Assembly (NCBI RefSeq): GCF_004331345.1
Contig: NZ_SJJZ01000002.1
Coordinates: 620,001 to 684,000, forward strand
From: Kribbella soli
GTDB taxonomy: Bacteria; Actinomycetota; Actinomycetes; Propionibacteriales; Kribbellaceae
Reading direction: 5' to 3'
DNA: 64,000 nt
Shown here: piece by piece, positions 1 through 8,762 of the stretch
How the letters are laid out: each line of letters opens with the position of its first letter
How positions within the stretch are numbered: the stretch's first letter is position 1
Translations under genes and position numbers: made by a program
The notes under the pieces: model-generated
What the model saw: only the letters and a program-made list of their open reading frames with translations
Told to the model about the DNA's origin: nothing
Databases searched by the model: none

Positions 1-1269
1 GCAGAGCTCGTTCGCCGTCACACCGCCGTCCACCTTCAGTACGTCGAGCCGCACGCCGGAGTCCTTCTCCATCGCGTCCGCGACGTCCTTGCTCTGGTAG
101 CAGATCGCTTCCAGTGTTGCGCGCGCCAGGTGCGCGTTGGTGTTGAACCGCGACAGACCCACGATCGCGCCCCGGGCGTCGGACCGCCAGTACGGCGCGA
201 ACAGGCCGGAGAACGCTGGCACGAAGTACACGCCGCCGTTGTCCTCGACCTGACGGGCGAGCGTCTCGGTCTCGCTCGCACCGGAGATGATGCCGAGCTG
301 GTCCCGCAGCCACTGCACCGCGGATCCGGTGACCGCGATCGAGCCCTCCAGCGCGTACACCGGGGCCTCGTCGCCGAACTTGTAGCACATCGTGCTGAGC
401 AGGCCGGCCTTCGAGCGGACCAGCTCGGTGCCGGTGTTCAGCAGCATGAAGTTGCCGGTGCCGTAGGTGTTCTTCGCTTCACCAGGGTTGAAGCACACCT
501 GACCGACAGTCGCCGCCTGCTGGTCGCCCAGGTCGCCGGTCAGCGGTACGACGCCGGCCAGCGGACCGTTGGCGAGCGTCTCGCCGTACATGTTCGGATC
601 CGACGACGGCCGGATCTCCGGCAGCATCTGCCGCGGGATGTTGAAGAAGCTGATCAGCTCGTCGTCCCAGTCGAGGGTCTCGAGGTTCATCAGCATCGTG
701 CGGCTGGCGTTCGTGACGTCAGTGATGTGTACGCCACCGTTCACGCCACCGGTCAGGTTCCACAGCAGCCAGGTGTCGGTGTTGCCGAACACGGCGTCAC
801 CGGCCTCGGCCGCCGCCCGGACGCCGTCGACGTTGTCCAGGATCCACTGCACCTTGCCGGCCGAGAAGTACGTCGCCGGCGGCAGGCCGGCCTTCTGCCG
901 GATGACATCGCCCTTGCCCTCGCGTTCGAGCGCGGAGGCGATCCGGTCGGTCCGGGTGTCCTGCCAGACGATCGCGTTGTAGTAGGGCCGGCCGGTCTTG
1001 CGGTTCCAGACCACAGCCGTCTCGCGCTGGTTGGTGATGCCGAGCGCCGCCAGGTCGCTCGACTGCAGACCCTTCGAGCCCAGCGCGGTCTGGATCACCG
1101 AGCTGGTGCGCTCCCAGATCTCGACCGGGTTGTGCTCGACCCAGCCGGCCTGCGGCAGGATCTGCTCGTGCTCCAGCTGGTGCTTGCCCACCTCGTTGCC
1201 GGAGTGGTCGAAGATCATGAAGCGGGTGCTCGTGGTGCCTTGGTCGACGGCGCCGACGAAGTCAGCCAT
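1..1269 (-). CDS. glpK: Glycerol kinase, C-terminus beyond window
   Basis: ATP-dependent phosphorylation of glycerol to sn-glycerol 3-phosphate in the cytoplasm. The N-terminal 423 codons are visible, where the family usually has about 500 residues. The start reads [21 protein letters not shown], the FGGY-kinase phosphate-binding N-terminus. NQRET at about residue 80 and the glycine-rich run [12 protein letters not shown] further on are also typical. The last visible residues ([11 protein letters not shown]) are the start of the second FGGY ATPase domain. ATG at 1269 has GAGGAGAG-like purines just upstream. It lies 27 nt downstream of glpF on the same strand, so uptake and phosphorylation are almost certainly co-transcribed. 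Identification is secure from sequence motifs. Confidence 0.96.
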   Translation of the reverse strand, partial: MADFVGAVDQGTTSTRFMIFDHSGNEVGKHQLEHEQILPQAGWVEHNPVEIWERTSSVIQTALGSKGLQSSDLAALGITNQRETAVVWNRKTGRPYYNAIVWQDTRTDRIASALEREGKGDVIRQKAGLPPATYFSAGKVQWILDNVDGVRAAAEAGDAVFGNTDTWLLWNLTGGVNGGVHITDVTNASRTMLMNLETLDWDDELISFFNIPRQMLPEIRPSSDPNMYGETLANGPLAGVVPLTGDLGDQQAATVGQVCFNPGEAKNTYGTGNFMLLNTGTELVRSKAGLLSTMCYKFGDEAPVYALEGSIAVTGSAVQWLRDQLGIISGASETETLARQVEDNGGVYFVPAFSGLFAPYWRSDARGAIVGLSRFNTNAHLARATLEAICYQSKDVADAMEKDSGVRLDVLKVDGGVTANELC

Positions 1270-1296
1270 GGATAGTCCTCTCCTCACGCTGCGCGG

Positions 1297-2133
1297 TCAT
1301 GCTGCGGTCTTCTCCTCCGGGATGCGGCCCGGCTCCTCGTCCTCGTCGGCGATCGGAAGGTTCCGGCCGACCAGCAGGTCGTACAGGAACGCACCCACCA
1401 GCGCGCCGATGATCGGTGCCACGATCGGCACCCAGAAGTAGTAGTCCCCGAACTGATCCTTGAGTGCTCCTCCGTAGCCGGTGATCAACGACGCGACCCG
1501 GGGACCGAAGTCACGGGCCGGGTTGATCGCGTACCCGGCGTTGGTGCCCCACGCCATCCCGATCCCGACCACCAGCAGGCCGACGAGGAACGGCGCCATG
1601 TTCGCCGCCGGGGCCGTGTTGCGCAGGTCGGTGATCGCCAGGATCACGAACATCAGGATCGCCGTACCGATGATCTGGTCCCGGAAGCCGCCCCACATGT
1701 GCACGCCGAGATCCAGGCTGCCGTTGCCGGGCAGGGTGGAGAAGATGCCCTGGGTCTTGATCGTGTGCCCGGGGTCCACCTTGCCGATCGCCTCGGTGTA
1801 GTTCCAGCGAACCACGAGCGCCGCCAGGAACGCCCCGAGGAACTGCGCCACCACGTACGGCAGCACCTTCTTCCAGCTGAACCCGCGGAACGCCGCCAGC
1901 GCGATCGTCACCGCCGGGTTCAGATGCGCGCCGGTCATCCGGCCCGCGGTGTAGATGCCCATGGTCACACCCAGACCCCACGCCCACGAGATCGAGTCGT
2001 GGTCCCCGATCCCGCCCGCCACCACCTGCGCCACCACGCCGACGCCGAACAGGATCAGGATGAACGTGCCCGCCAGTTCCGCCGAACACTCCCCCAGAAG
2101 GGTCTTCGCTTTGACCGCTTCGGTCGTAGCCAT
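1297..2133 (-). CDS. glpF: Aquaglyceroporin, glycerol uptake facilitator (MIP family)
   Basis: Membrane channel of 278 residues for glycerol and small polyols, feeding the adjacent glycerol kinase. Both pore-forming half-helix motifs are present: HLNPAVTIALAAF in the first half and YAINPARDFGPRV in the second, with six hydrophobic segments and a charged C-terminal tail (EDEEPGRIPEEKTAA). Longer in-frame starts exist, but ATG at 2133 follows GGGAAGGGAGGTTCGGT, a strong ribosome site, and starts with MATTEAVKAK just before the first membrane segment. First gene of the glpF-glpK unit, with promoter and palindromic operator immediately upstream. Confidence 0.96.
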   Translation of the reverse strand: MATTEAVKAKTLLGECSAELAGTFILILFGVGVVAQVVAGGIGDHDSISWAWGLGVTMGIYTAGRMTGAHLNPAVTIALAAFRGFSWKKVLPYVVAQFLGAFLAALVVRWNYTEAIGKVDPGHTIKTQGIFSTLPGNGSLDLGVHMWGGFRDQIIGTAILMFVILAITDLRNTAPAANMAPFLVGLLVVGIGMAWGTNAGYAINPARDFGPRVASLITGYGGALKDQFGDYYFWVPIVAPIIGALVGAFLYDLLVGRNLPIADEDEEPGRIPEEKTAA

Positions 2134-2175
2134 ACCGAACCTCCCTTCCCCGCCGTGACGACCACGGCTTGCTGG

Positions 2176-2204
2176 AATGTAGGAGCGATCGTGAGGCGGC
2201 ACAA
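2176..2204 (-). promoter_or_regulatory. Sigma-70-type promoter of glpFK
   Basis: On the minus strand, TTGTGC (2199-2204) and TACATT (2176-2181) are separated by exactly 17 bp. The -10 box ends 42 bp before the glpF start codon. The match to TTGACA/TATAAT is good for an actinobacterial promoter, and a perfect palindrome begins 7 bp upstream of the -35 box. Inferred from sequence only. Confidence 0.6.
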
Positions 2205-2211
2205 CGCCCAT

Positions 2212-2230
2212 CGTTCGACATTGTCGAACG
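2212..2230. promoter_or_regulatory. Perfect palindromic operator upstream of glpF
   Basis: CGTTCGACA-T-TGTCGAACG: two perfect 9-bp arms around one central base, directly upstream of the -35 box of the proposed glpF promoter. The position suits a dimeric regulator. In Streptomyces glycerol genes are controlled by the IclR-family protein GylR, so an IclR-type regulator encoded outside this window is the obvious candidate. That assignment is inference; the palindrome itself is plain in the sequence. Confidence 0.75.
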
Positions 2231-2267
2231 CAGCGCACAGGACTTCCGGCTGCGACACCCACTGAAC

Positions 2268-2879
2268 TCACCGCAGCGAGTACGTACCTCCCGGCCCGGC
2301 GACCGTAGCCTGCAATCCAGGCTCACCCACCGCCACTCTCAGGTCGACTTCCAGAGCCTCGAGTACGGCGTTGACCTCGTTCGGCCGTGGGTGCGTCGCC
2401 CCGAAGTCGACCAGCTCCACCGACGGCAACCCCGACCCCGCCGGATGCCGACTCGTCCCCCAGTCGATCAGGAACGGCACAATCCCGTCGTACGGCGCCG
2501 GGTACGTCGAGGTCAGCCGCCAACTCAGCAACTCCCCCGCGGGCGTCCTCCGACTCATCGGCTCGATCGACCCGAGATCCGCACCAGCCACCCGCGCCGC
2601 AACCACCGCGGCCTCGAGATCCGCCGCCCGAACCGCCCACGTCACCAGCCGCGCACCCCGAAGCCCCTCGATCCCGAACGGCATCGCCCCCGCAACCGGC
2701 CGCTCCACATCAGGCCCAATGATCTCCAGGTACGACGCAGCACCGAACCCGACCAGATAGTTCCGCGTCCCCCGCCCCACATGCCGCCCACCCTCAACAG
2801 GCTCCACCCCAGTAGCCGCAGCAAACTCCGCCACACTCTTCCGAAGATCGTCAGTAGCCAGAACCAGATGATCGAACAT
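2268..2879 (-). CDS. VOC/glyoxalase-like domain protein (Glyoxalase_3 type)
   Basis: Protein of 203 residues starting MFDHLVLATDDLRKSVAEF, the usual beta-strand/helix opening of the vicinal-oxygen-chelate fold. A second half has the pattern SVELVDFGATHPRPNEVNAVLEAL, as in the Glyoxalase_3 subgroup. Substrate unknown; most members of this subgroup are uncharacterised. It ends 38 bp beyond the glp operator, so it is not part of the glp operon although it lies on the same strand. The coding sequence is conspicuously rich in C and A on the plus strand from 2400 to 2880. Confidence 0.8.
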   Translation of the reverse strand: MFDHLVLATDDLRKSVAEFAAATGVEPVEGGRHVGRGTRNYLVGFGAASYLEIIGPDVERPVAGAMPFGIEGLRGARLVTWAVRAADLEAAVVAARVAGADLGSIEPMSRRTPAGELLSWRLTSTYPAPYDGIVPFLIDWGTSRHPAGSGLPSVELVDFGATHPRPNEVNAVLEALEVDLRVAVGEPGLQATVAGPGGTYSLR

Positions 2880-3110
2880 GCCCCGACCCTACGACTCTCG
2901 ACGTACGACGAGATTGACAGCAACAGGCCGTCTCCGGCCCACCACGGGCCTCAGGGCCCGCTCGCCGGCACGACTCGCCCTTAGTGGAGAGTTTCCAGCC
3001 CATCGGTGGAGGGATTCTGGCCCCTATCGCAGGAAAATCCTCCTACCACCAAGGCCACAATTACTCGGTAGGTTTGGTCTCCGGTTTCGTCTCACCCAAG
3101 GAGCACCGCT

Positions 3111-6100
3111 GTGGCCCGCTCGCCCTACACGTTCACCGGCGCGCTGGAGCTCCTGGACCCCGACCGCAAAGCCGGCAACGTCCTCGGCAAGATCTTCGGC
3201 GGAGCCCTGTTCGTCGGTGCTGGCGCCGCCTTCGTCGCCGGCGGCCCGGTGGTCGGCATCACCGCAGCGGGCTGGCTGGCACTGATCGACCCCAAGAACG
3301 AGGCTGTCAGCCTGCTCGACACGATCGTGACGAACGTGTCCAAGCGACTGCGCGGCACGAAGGACAAGAACCAGCTCGAGCTCGTCGTGGCCGCCCACAC
3401 GATCACAGCGGTCTCGTCGTTCTTCGACGCGCTGCCCCAGATCATCGGGCCGAAGTACCGCGACCTCGGCCTGACCGACCAGGAGCGGCGCCGGCTGCTC
3501 GCGGTTCCTGGAACCGACCCCGACGACCTGTTCGACGCAGTCGTACCGTTGTCGTCGCCGGAACTCGGGCTCGAGGAGAACCTCGACCGCAACCTCAAGC
3601 CGTACTACGAGCGGCTCGGGCGACGCTGCCTCGACTTCTTCACCGGACTCGAGGCCTGGAGCCGGCTCGAGCCGGTGCCGGCGGCCGCGCTGCTGGATGT
3701 GATCGTCGAACGGGCGGCGTCGCTGTACAGGAGCCGGATGCTTGAGCTCAGCACCTCCGCGCCGTTCAGTCTGTGGGTGACGCTGAACGAATTCTCCGGG
3801 ACCCGCGAGCTGATCCGCACGCAGGGAGACGTACAGGCGGCGGCGCTGGGCGAGCTGCGGATCATGCTCAAGATGGTCATGCCCGGCAGTCCCGCGCCGC
3901 GGAACAGCTACCGCAAGAAGTTGGCACTCGCGGCCCGGGAAGTCCTCGACGAGCCGTTGCTGCGGTCGCGTACGCAGTCCGTCGCGTCACCGATGGTCCG
4001 GGACGGGTTCGTCGAACCGTCGTTCCACTACGCCGTCGCGGACGGCCGATCGCGGCCTTCAGACGAGGACTGGTGGTCTGAGCAGCCGGAGCATTCGTCG
4101 CTGGTCGAGTACGTCGCGAGCTATTTGGCGAGTCCCGAGGGCGCCCGTCGGCCACTGCTCCTGCTCGGCCATCCCGGGGCTGGAAAGTCGCTCCTCACCG
4201 AGGTGCTCGCGGCCCAGTTGCCGGACGACGCGTTCGCAGTCGTCCGCGTACCGCTCCGTTCGGTCAATCCCGACGACGACCTAACGCTCCAGATCAACAA
4301 GGAGCTGCAGCGGACTCTTCAGCGGCCGAACGCCGATCTGGACGAGCTACGTCAGGAATGCGGGGCGTGCGAGTCCTGCAATGACGTGAGCAGCTGCCCG
4401 CACCAGTGTCATCTCGTCGTACTGCTGGACGGCTTCGACGAACTCGTCCAGGCCACCGGCGTCACCCAGTCGGCGTACCTGTCGAAGATCGAGGAGTTCC
4501 AGAAGCGCGCCCGAACCCTCGGTACGCCGACCTCGGTCATCGTCACCTCCCGGACGGTCGTCGCCGACCGCGCCGAGATCGCCGCGGACACCCCGATGAT
4601 CAAGCTGCGGGAGTTCGACCGGCCGCGGATCGAGCGCTGGCTCGCCGCCTGGAACGCCGCGCACGCCGGGCTCGCCGAGTTCGTGCCGCTCGAAATCGAG
4701 GAGATGACGGCCTCGGACGAGATCACCGAGCTGAGCAGCCAGCCGCTGCTGTTGCTCATGCTCGCGGTCTACCTGGCCGAGCTCGGCGCGAACCAGCTCG
4801 GCGGCGCCGACCTCACCCAGAGCGAGCTGTACCAGCGGATCATGGACCGCTTCATCACCCGCCAGATCACCGAGAAGACGGCACCGGACGCTTCGGACGC
4901 CGAACAGAAGCTGCTGCAACGTCAGCAACGCCGTCAGTTGCAGTACGCCGCCATCGGCATGTTCAACCGCGGCCGCCAGCACATCACCGACACCGAACTG
5001 AACGCGGATCTCGCCGCGCTCGACCCACCCACCGGCACCGCCGCCGGACTCCAGCCCCTGAGCGCGGCCGACCGCGTCCTAGGCGAGTTCATGTTCGTCC
5101 ACAACCCCCGGGCCGACCGCGAACAACGCAGCGCCTACGAATTCCTCCACGCCACCTTCGGCGAGTTCCTGGTCGCGGAACTGGTCCTGGAACTCCTGGT
5201 CCAACTGATGCGCCACCGCGACCTGGAAACCACCTCACTCAGCCCGCAGCCAACCGGCCTCGACGACACCCTCCTCCGCCGCCTCCTCAGCCACCAACCA
5301 ATCAGCACCCGCGCACCCGTCCGAATCTTCATCGCCGAGCTCGCGGAGCAGCTCCCCGAAGGACAACACCCGTCCCTCCAGGCCACGATCAGCCATCTCC
5401 TACGCCGCGAACAAACCCGCCCAGACCCCGACGACCAGCTCTACCGCCCGCTCCCCTACCACCCGGTACGCCGCCGGGCCTGCTACACCGCCAACCTCAC
5501 CATCCTGCGCGTCGGGCTGGACACTGAGCCTGTCTCGGTGCTCGAGTTGTTCGACCTCGAGAACAACGGCGACGGCTGGCGCGGGATGGTACGCCTGTGG
5601 CGCGCCGGCATGGACATGGTCGGCTGGTACACGGTCATGCAGGTCCTGGCCATCGAGGCTTCTGAAGAGCAACGTCCCTGGTGGGAGTTTCGGGTCTGCC
5701 TTCGCCTCGAGCCCACCCACGATCCGATGATCAACGAGGCAGAGCTTGTGGGCGACCCCGAAACCAAGGCGCGATTGACGGTGGGCGCCAACGTCACGCG
5801 CTCGAGCGACGACCCTTGGAGAGAGGCAGATCTGGACGCGATCTCGCAGATCGCGATGATCCAGTTCGACAGCACGGGGACGCCGCGCTTCGGCCACCTA
5901 CTACCTTATGACTTCGAATGGTACTTGGGTCTGCTCGCCATCGTGTCGGGTCGCCCGCCCATCAACGGGAACGTCAAGCGCGCAATCGTGGTGCTCCTCT
6001 CGCGGGCGGCCGCCGATCTCCCGACAAACTACGTCCGCAACCTCCTGGGCCACGCAATTCCGCCACCCGACGTCGATGGTTCTGGGGTCGAACTCGCAGC

Positions 6101-6575
6101 CATCGCCGCGAGGCACCCGTCGCTGCTCGACGATCTGGCCGGGCTTCGGGAGTGCATCGTTGCGACCACGGCAGCGTTTGCGCCGACGGCCGTTGCCTTG
6201 CTCTGGCATGCCGAGCAGCAGGCATCGGGAGCCGAGCGGGGTTTGCTCAGGCAGGTCCGGCTCGATCTCGACCGACGCCTCTCGGACGAAGGCATCGCCC
6301 CGTACGAGGACGTCTACTTCGCCCCGGAGTTCCTCACGTACCTTCGCATCGAACAGCCGCCGCACTGGGCTCCGGAGCTTCCCCTGCCGCGGATGTTCGA
6401 CGGCCTCGATGAGCCGATTCTCGCGACCATCGCTCCGGAAGACGCGCTTTACGTGGCGGTGACCTGGGCGGACTTCGACGGCGGATTCGCCATGAGGTAC
6501 CTCGCGAGCCGAGACGTGCCTCTTGAGGACGGGCAGGACGCGCTCGAGGTGTTGCGGGCGTACGTCGGTTCCTGA
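3111..6575 (+). CDS. NACHT-domain NTPase, bacterial NLR-like (STAND) protein
   Basis: Large protein of 1154 residues. Region 1-350 is a helical N-terminal module with a hydrophobic, glycine/alanine-rich stretch (about 27-60). It resembles the helical modules found ahead of NACHT in actinobacteria. The NACHT core has Walker A GHPGAGKS at 353-360, Walker B VVLLDGFDEL ending near 444, and sensor-like VIVTSRT near 480. A five-cysteine insert (C417, C420, C423, C429, C433) lies between the Walker motifs. After the winged-helix part (to about 720) come roughly 430 residues with no recognisable WD40, TPR or LRR repeats. GTG at 3111 follows AAGGAG at 7-nt spacing. It stands alone with no toxin or methylase neighbour. 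Related bNACHT proteins act in antiphage defence; a defence role here is inference. Confidence 0.85.
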   Translation: MARSPYTFTGALELLDPDRKAGNVLGKIFGGALFVGAGAAFVAGGPVVGITAAGWLALIDPKNEAVSLLDTIVTNVSKRLRGTKDKNQLELVVAAHTITAVSSFFDALPQIIGPKYRDLGLTDQERRRLLAVPGTDPDDLFDAVVPLSSPELGLEENLDRNLKPYYERLGRRCLDFFTGLEAWSRLEPVPAAALLDVIVERAASLYRSRMLELSTSAPFSLWVTLNEFSGTRELIRTQGDVQAAALGELRIMLKMVMPGSPAPRNSYRKKLALAAREVLDEPLLRSRTQSVASPMVRDGFVEPSFHYAVADGRSRPSDEDWWSEQPEHSSLVEYVASYLASPEGARRPLLLLGHPGAGKSLLTEVLAAQLPDDAFAVVRVPLRSVNPDDDLTLQINKELQRTLQRPNADLDELRQECGACESCNDVSSCPHQCHLVVLLDGFDELVQATGVTQSAYLSKIEEFQKRARTLGTPTSVIVTSRTVVADRAEIAADTPMIKLREFDRPRIERWLAAWNAAHAGLAEFVPLEIEEMTASDEITELSSQPLLLLMLAVYLAELGANQLGGADLTQSELYQRIMDRFITRQITEKTAPDASDAEQKLLQRQQRRQLQYAAIGMFNRGRQHITDTELNADLAALDPPTGTAAGLQPLSAADRVLGEFMFVHNPRADREQRSAYEFLHATFGEFLVAELVLELLVQLMRHRDLETTSLSPQPTGLDDTLLRRLLSHQPISTRAPVRIFIAELAEQLPEGQHPSLQATISHLLRREQTRPDPDDQLYRPLPYHPVRRRACYTANLTILRVGLDTEPVSVLELFDLENNGDGWRGMVRLWRAGMDMVGWYTVMQVLAIEASEEQRPWWEFRVCLRLEPTHDPMINEAELVGDPETKARLTVGANVTRSSDDPWREADLDAISQIAMIQFDSTGTPRFGHLLPYDFEWYLGLLAIVSGRPPINGNVKRAIVVLLSRAAADLPTNYVRNLLGHAIPPPDVDGSGVELAAIAARHPSLLDDLAGLRECIVATTAAFAPTAVALLWHAEQQASGAERGLLRQVRLDLDRRLSDEGIAPYEDVYFAPEFLTYLRIEQPPHWAPELPLPRMFDGLDEPILATIAPEDALYVAVTWADFDGGFAMRYLASRDVPLEDGQDALEVLRAYVGS

Positions 6576-6660
6576 GAGGGAGCTGAGGGCGGCGGGTGCT
6601 TGCCAACCTGTTTGGCCGGTTGGGCGTCTCGGCAGTGGGTCTGCTGGTTTGGAGGGTCGG

Positions 6661-7947
6661 ATGAGTGTGTCGCTGCTCGGGGGATGGTTTCCGGTGGTGC
6701 TGGAGGTGCTGGCTGCCGGTGTGTTGGTTGCGGCGGTGGGATGGCGGGATCGGCGGTGGCGGCGGCGGATGCCTTGGTTGGCTGGTGGGGCTGGGCTGGT
6801 GACTCTGGTGGCGGCTTATCCGGGGGCCAAGGTGGTTGGGCTGACGGATCCGTTGCCGTTTGTTGTTTGGTTGTGGTTTGGGGTGGGTGTGGGCGCCTTG
6901 ATCGTGCTTGGGGTGGGGTGGCGGTCGGCTCGGTGGTGGCGGCGGGGGGCTGGGGTTTTGGCGGTGGGGTTGGCGGGGGTGGTTTGTGCGAATGGGATCA
7001 ACCAGTTCGTTGGGTACTACCCGACGATCGACTCCGCGGTGAACGACTGGACCGACACGCCGTTGCCGGGGCAGGTGTCGATGTCGGGGCTCGCCCACGC
7101 GGCCGGTACGACGAAGATGCCGCCGGCGGGGCGGCTGGTCGCGGTGGACATCCCCGCGACATACAGCCACTTCGACCACCGGCAGGAGCTCGTGTACCTG
7201 CCGCCGATCTGGTTCGTCCGCAGCGCGCACCGGCAGGCGCTGCCGGCGGTCGAGTTGATCGGTGGCGAGCGCGGTGGGCCGGGTGACTGGGTGCGGCTCG
7301 GCAACGCCGTACAGGTGTCCGACGCGTACGCCCACCGGCACCACGGTTTCGCCCCGATCCTGGTCTTCGTCGACGCCACACATCGCTTCGACAACGACAC
7401 CGAGTGTGTGAACGGTCCGCGGGGCAACTCCGCCGACCACCTCGACGAGGACATCCCGCGGTACGTCGAGAAGACGTTCGGCGCCTCCACCAACCCGCGG
7501 CAGTGGGCCGTCGCGGGGTTCTCGATGGGCGGCACCTGCGCCCTCGACCTGGTCGTCGAGCACCCGGACGTGTTCGACCACTTCGTCGACATCTCCGGCG
7601 ACCTCGCGCCGTACACCACGACGCCGGCCGCCAGCCTGCACGATCTGTACGGCGGCGACGTGGCGCTGGAGAAGGCCAACGAACCGCTCCTCGTGATGCG
7701 TGCCCACGGCAAGTACCACGGGGTCAACGGCCTGTTCCTGACCAGCACCGAGGAGCTGCGCCACCAGCACGAGGCCGAGGAACTGTCCAAGGCCGGAGCC
7801 AAGGTGGGCATCTGGTCCCGGGTCGAGATCTCCCCCGGCACCCACGTGTGGCAGTTCGCCGCGCCCGCGTTCGCGTCGGCCTATCCTTGGCTCGCGAACC
7901 AGCTCGTCCTCCCCCAGCACGAAGGGAGCCACACCAAACCGGCGTGA
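6661..7947 (+). CDS. Membrane-anchored alpha/beta-hydrolase, esterase D / antigen 85-like
   Basis: Protein of 428 residues. The first 113 contain four predicted membrane segments (about 5-27, 36-60, 65-86, 95-113), followed by an exported esterase domain. The nucleophile motif GFSMGG puts the serine at residue 288, and the probable catalytic histidine is H395 in PGTHVW. The arrangement of a multi-pass N-terminus plus esterase D domain is seen in actinobacterial envelope esterases related to mycolyltransferases; the substrate is unknown. ATG at 6661 follows GGAGGGTCGG. The stop overlaps the GTG of the next gene (GTGA), implying co-translation. The membrane part is unusually rich in G and T codons on the coding strand compared with the catalytic part. 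Confidence 0.75.
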   Translation: MSVSLLGGWFPVVLEVLAAGVLVAAVGWRDRRWRRRMPWLAGGAGLVTLVAAYPGAKVVGLTDPLPFVVWLWFGVGVGALIVLGVGWRSARWWRRGAGVLAVGLAGVVCANGINQFVGYYPTIDSAVNDWTDTPLPGQVSMSGLAHAAGTTKMPPAGRLVAVDIPATYSHFDHRQELVYLPPIWFVRSAHRQALPAVELIGGERGGPGDWVRLGNAVQVSDAYAHRHHGFAPILVFVDATHRFDNDTECVNGPRGNSADHLDEDIPRYVEKTFGASTNPRQWAVAGFSMGGTCALDLVVEHPDVFDHFVDISGDLAPYTTTPAASLHDLYGGDVALEKANEPLLVMRAHGKYHGVNGLFLTSTEELRHQHEAEELSKAGAKVGIWSRVEISPGTHVWQFAAPAFASAYPWLANQLVLPQHEGSHTKPA

Positions 7948-8744
7948 TCCAGACACTGCGGCGGCTCGCTGCCGGCTTGCTCGTGCTCGCGTTCGTCAGC
8001 GCGGTCACCGGTGCCGACACGGTCAGCGAGGTCCTCCCACCGAAGCCTGGTGAGGTCCGGGTGGTGGCCCTCGGCGACTCGGTCACCTCCGGGTCCAACT
8101 GTGATTGCGCCGCCTTCCCCCAGCTGTACGGCGACCTGCTCCACAACCGCTCCGCCGTACCGGTCACGGTCGACAACCAAGGCGTCGCGGGCCTCGACTC
8201 GACCGGTCTGCTGCAGGAGCTCGACCAGCGCAACTCCCTCGTCGAGCAGACCGCGAAAGCCGCCAACGTCGTACTGCTCACGATCGGCGCGAACGACTTC
8301 GGCGACCACCACGACGACGTCACCAGCGGACAGTGCACCGGCGACTGCGTGTCCGACGAGTACGAGCAGCTGACCGCCAACCTCGGCCGGATCCTGAGCC
8401 GGGTGCACGCGCTCCGCGGCGATCTGCCGACCACGATCCTGATGACCGGCTACTGGAACGTCTTCAAGGACGGCGACGTGGCCAAGCAGCAGTACACCCC
8501 CAGCGGCCGGATCGCCAGCGACCAGCTCACCGTCCGCACCAACAACGCGATCGCCGCCGCGGCGCGGGCCGACGATGCGACGTACGTCGACATCTACACG
8601 CCGTTCGAGGACAGCGCCGACATCACCGCGCTGCTCGCCTCCGACGGTGATCACCCGGACGCGGCCGGTCACGCGCTGATCGCCCGGTTGCTTCTTGCTG
8701 CAACGCCCAACCCTTTGCCTACGTCCCCACGTCAGGGAGGGTAG
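7944..8744 (+). CDS. Secreted SGNH/GDSL hydrolase
   Basis: Protein of 266 residues with an N-terminal hydrophobic signal (LAAGLLVLAFVSAVTGA). It has the three visible SGNH blocks: ALGDSVTSG (block I serine), IGANDF (block III asparagine) and DGDHPDAAGH (block V Asp-His). Four cysteines near CDC and CTGDC could form disulfides, as expected outside the membrane. Likely a lipase or carbohydrate esterase acting on the envelope. The GTG at 7944 overlaps the preceding esterase stop by 4 nt, with a purine-rich GAAGGGAG upstream, so the two hydrolases probably work together. Confidence 0.85.
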   Translation: MIQTLRRLAAGLLVLAFVSAVTGADTVSEVLPPKPGEVRVVALGDSVTSGSNCDCAAFPQLYGDLLHNRSAVPVTVDNQGVAGLDSTGLLQELDQRNSLVEQTAKAANVVLLTIGANDFGDHHDDVTSGQCTGDCVSDEYEQLTANLGRILSRVHALRGDLPTTILMTGYWNVFKDGDVAKQQYTPSGRIASDQLTVRTNNAIAAAARADDATYVDIYTPFEDSADITALLASDGDHPDAAGHALIARLLLAATPNPLPTSPRQGG

Positions 8745-8762
8745 ACGGACCAAGGGGGACAG

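Noticed and set aside
130..1275. Long plus-strand open frame opposite glpK
   Set aside because: Antisense shadow of the glycerol kinase gene; the translation is Arg/Val-rich with no family pattern, a common effect of very high GC.
2914..2919. Perfect TTGACA before the NACHT gene
   Set aside because: No acceptable -10 hexamer at 16-19 bp spacing, so not called as a promoter.
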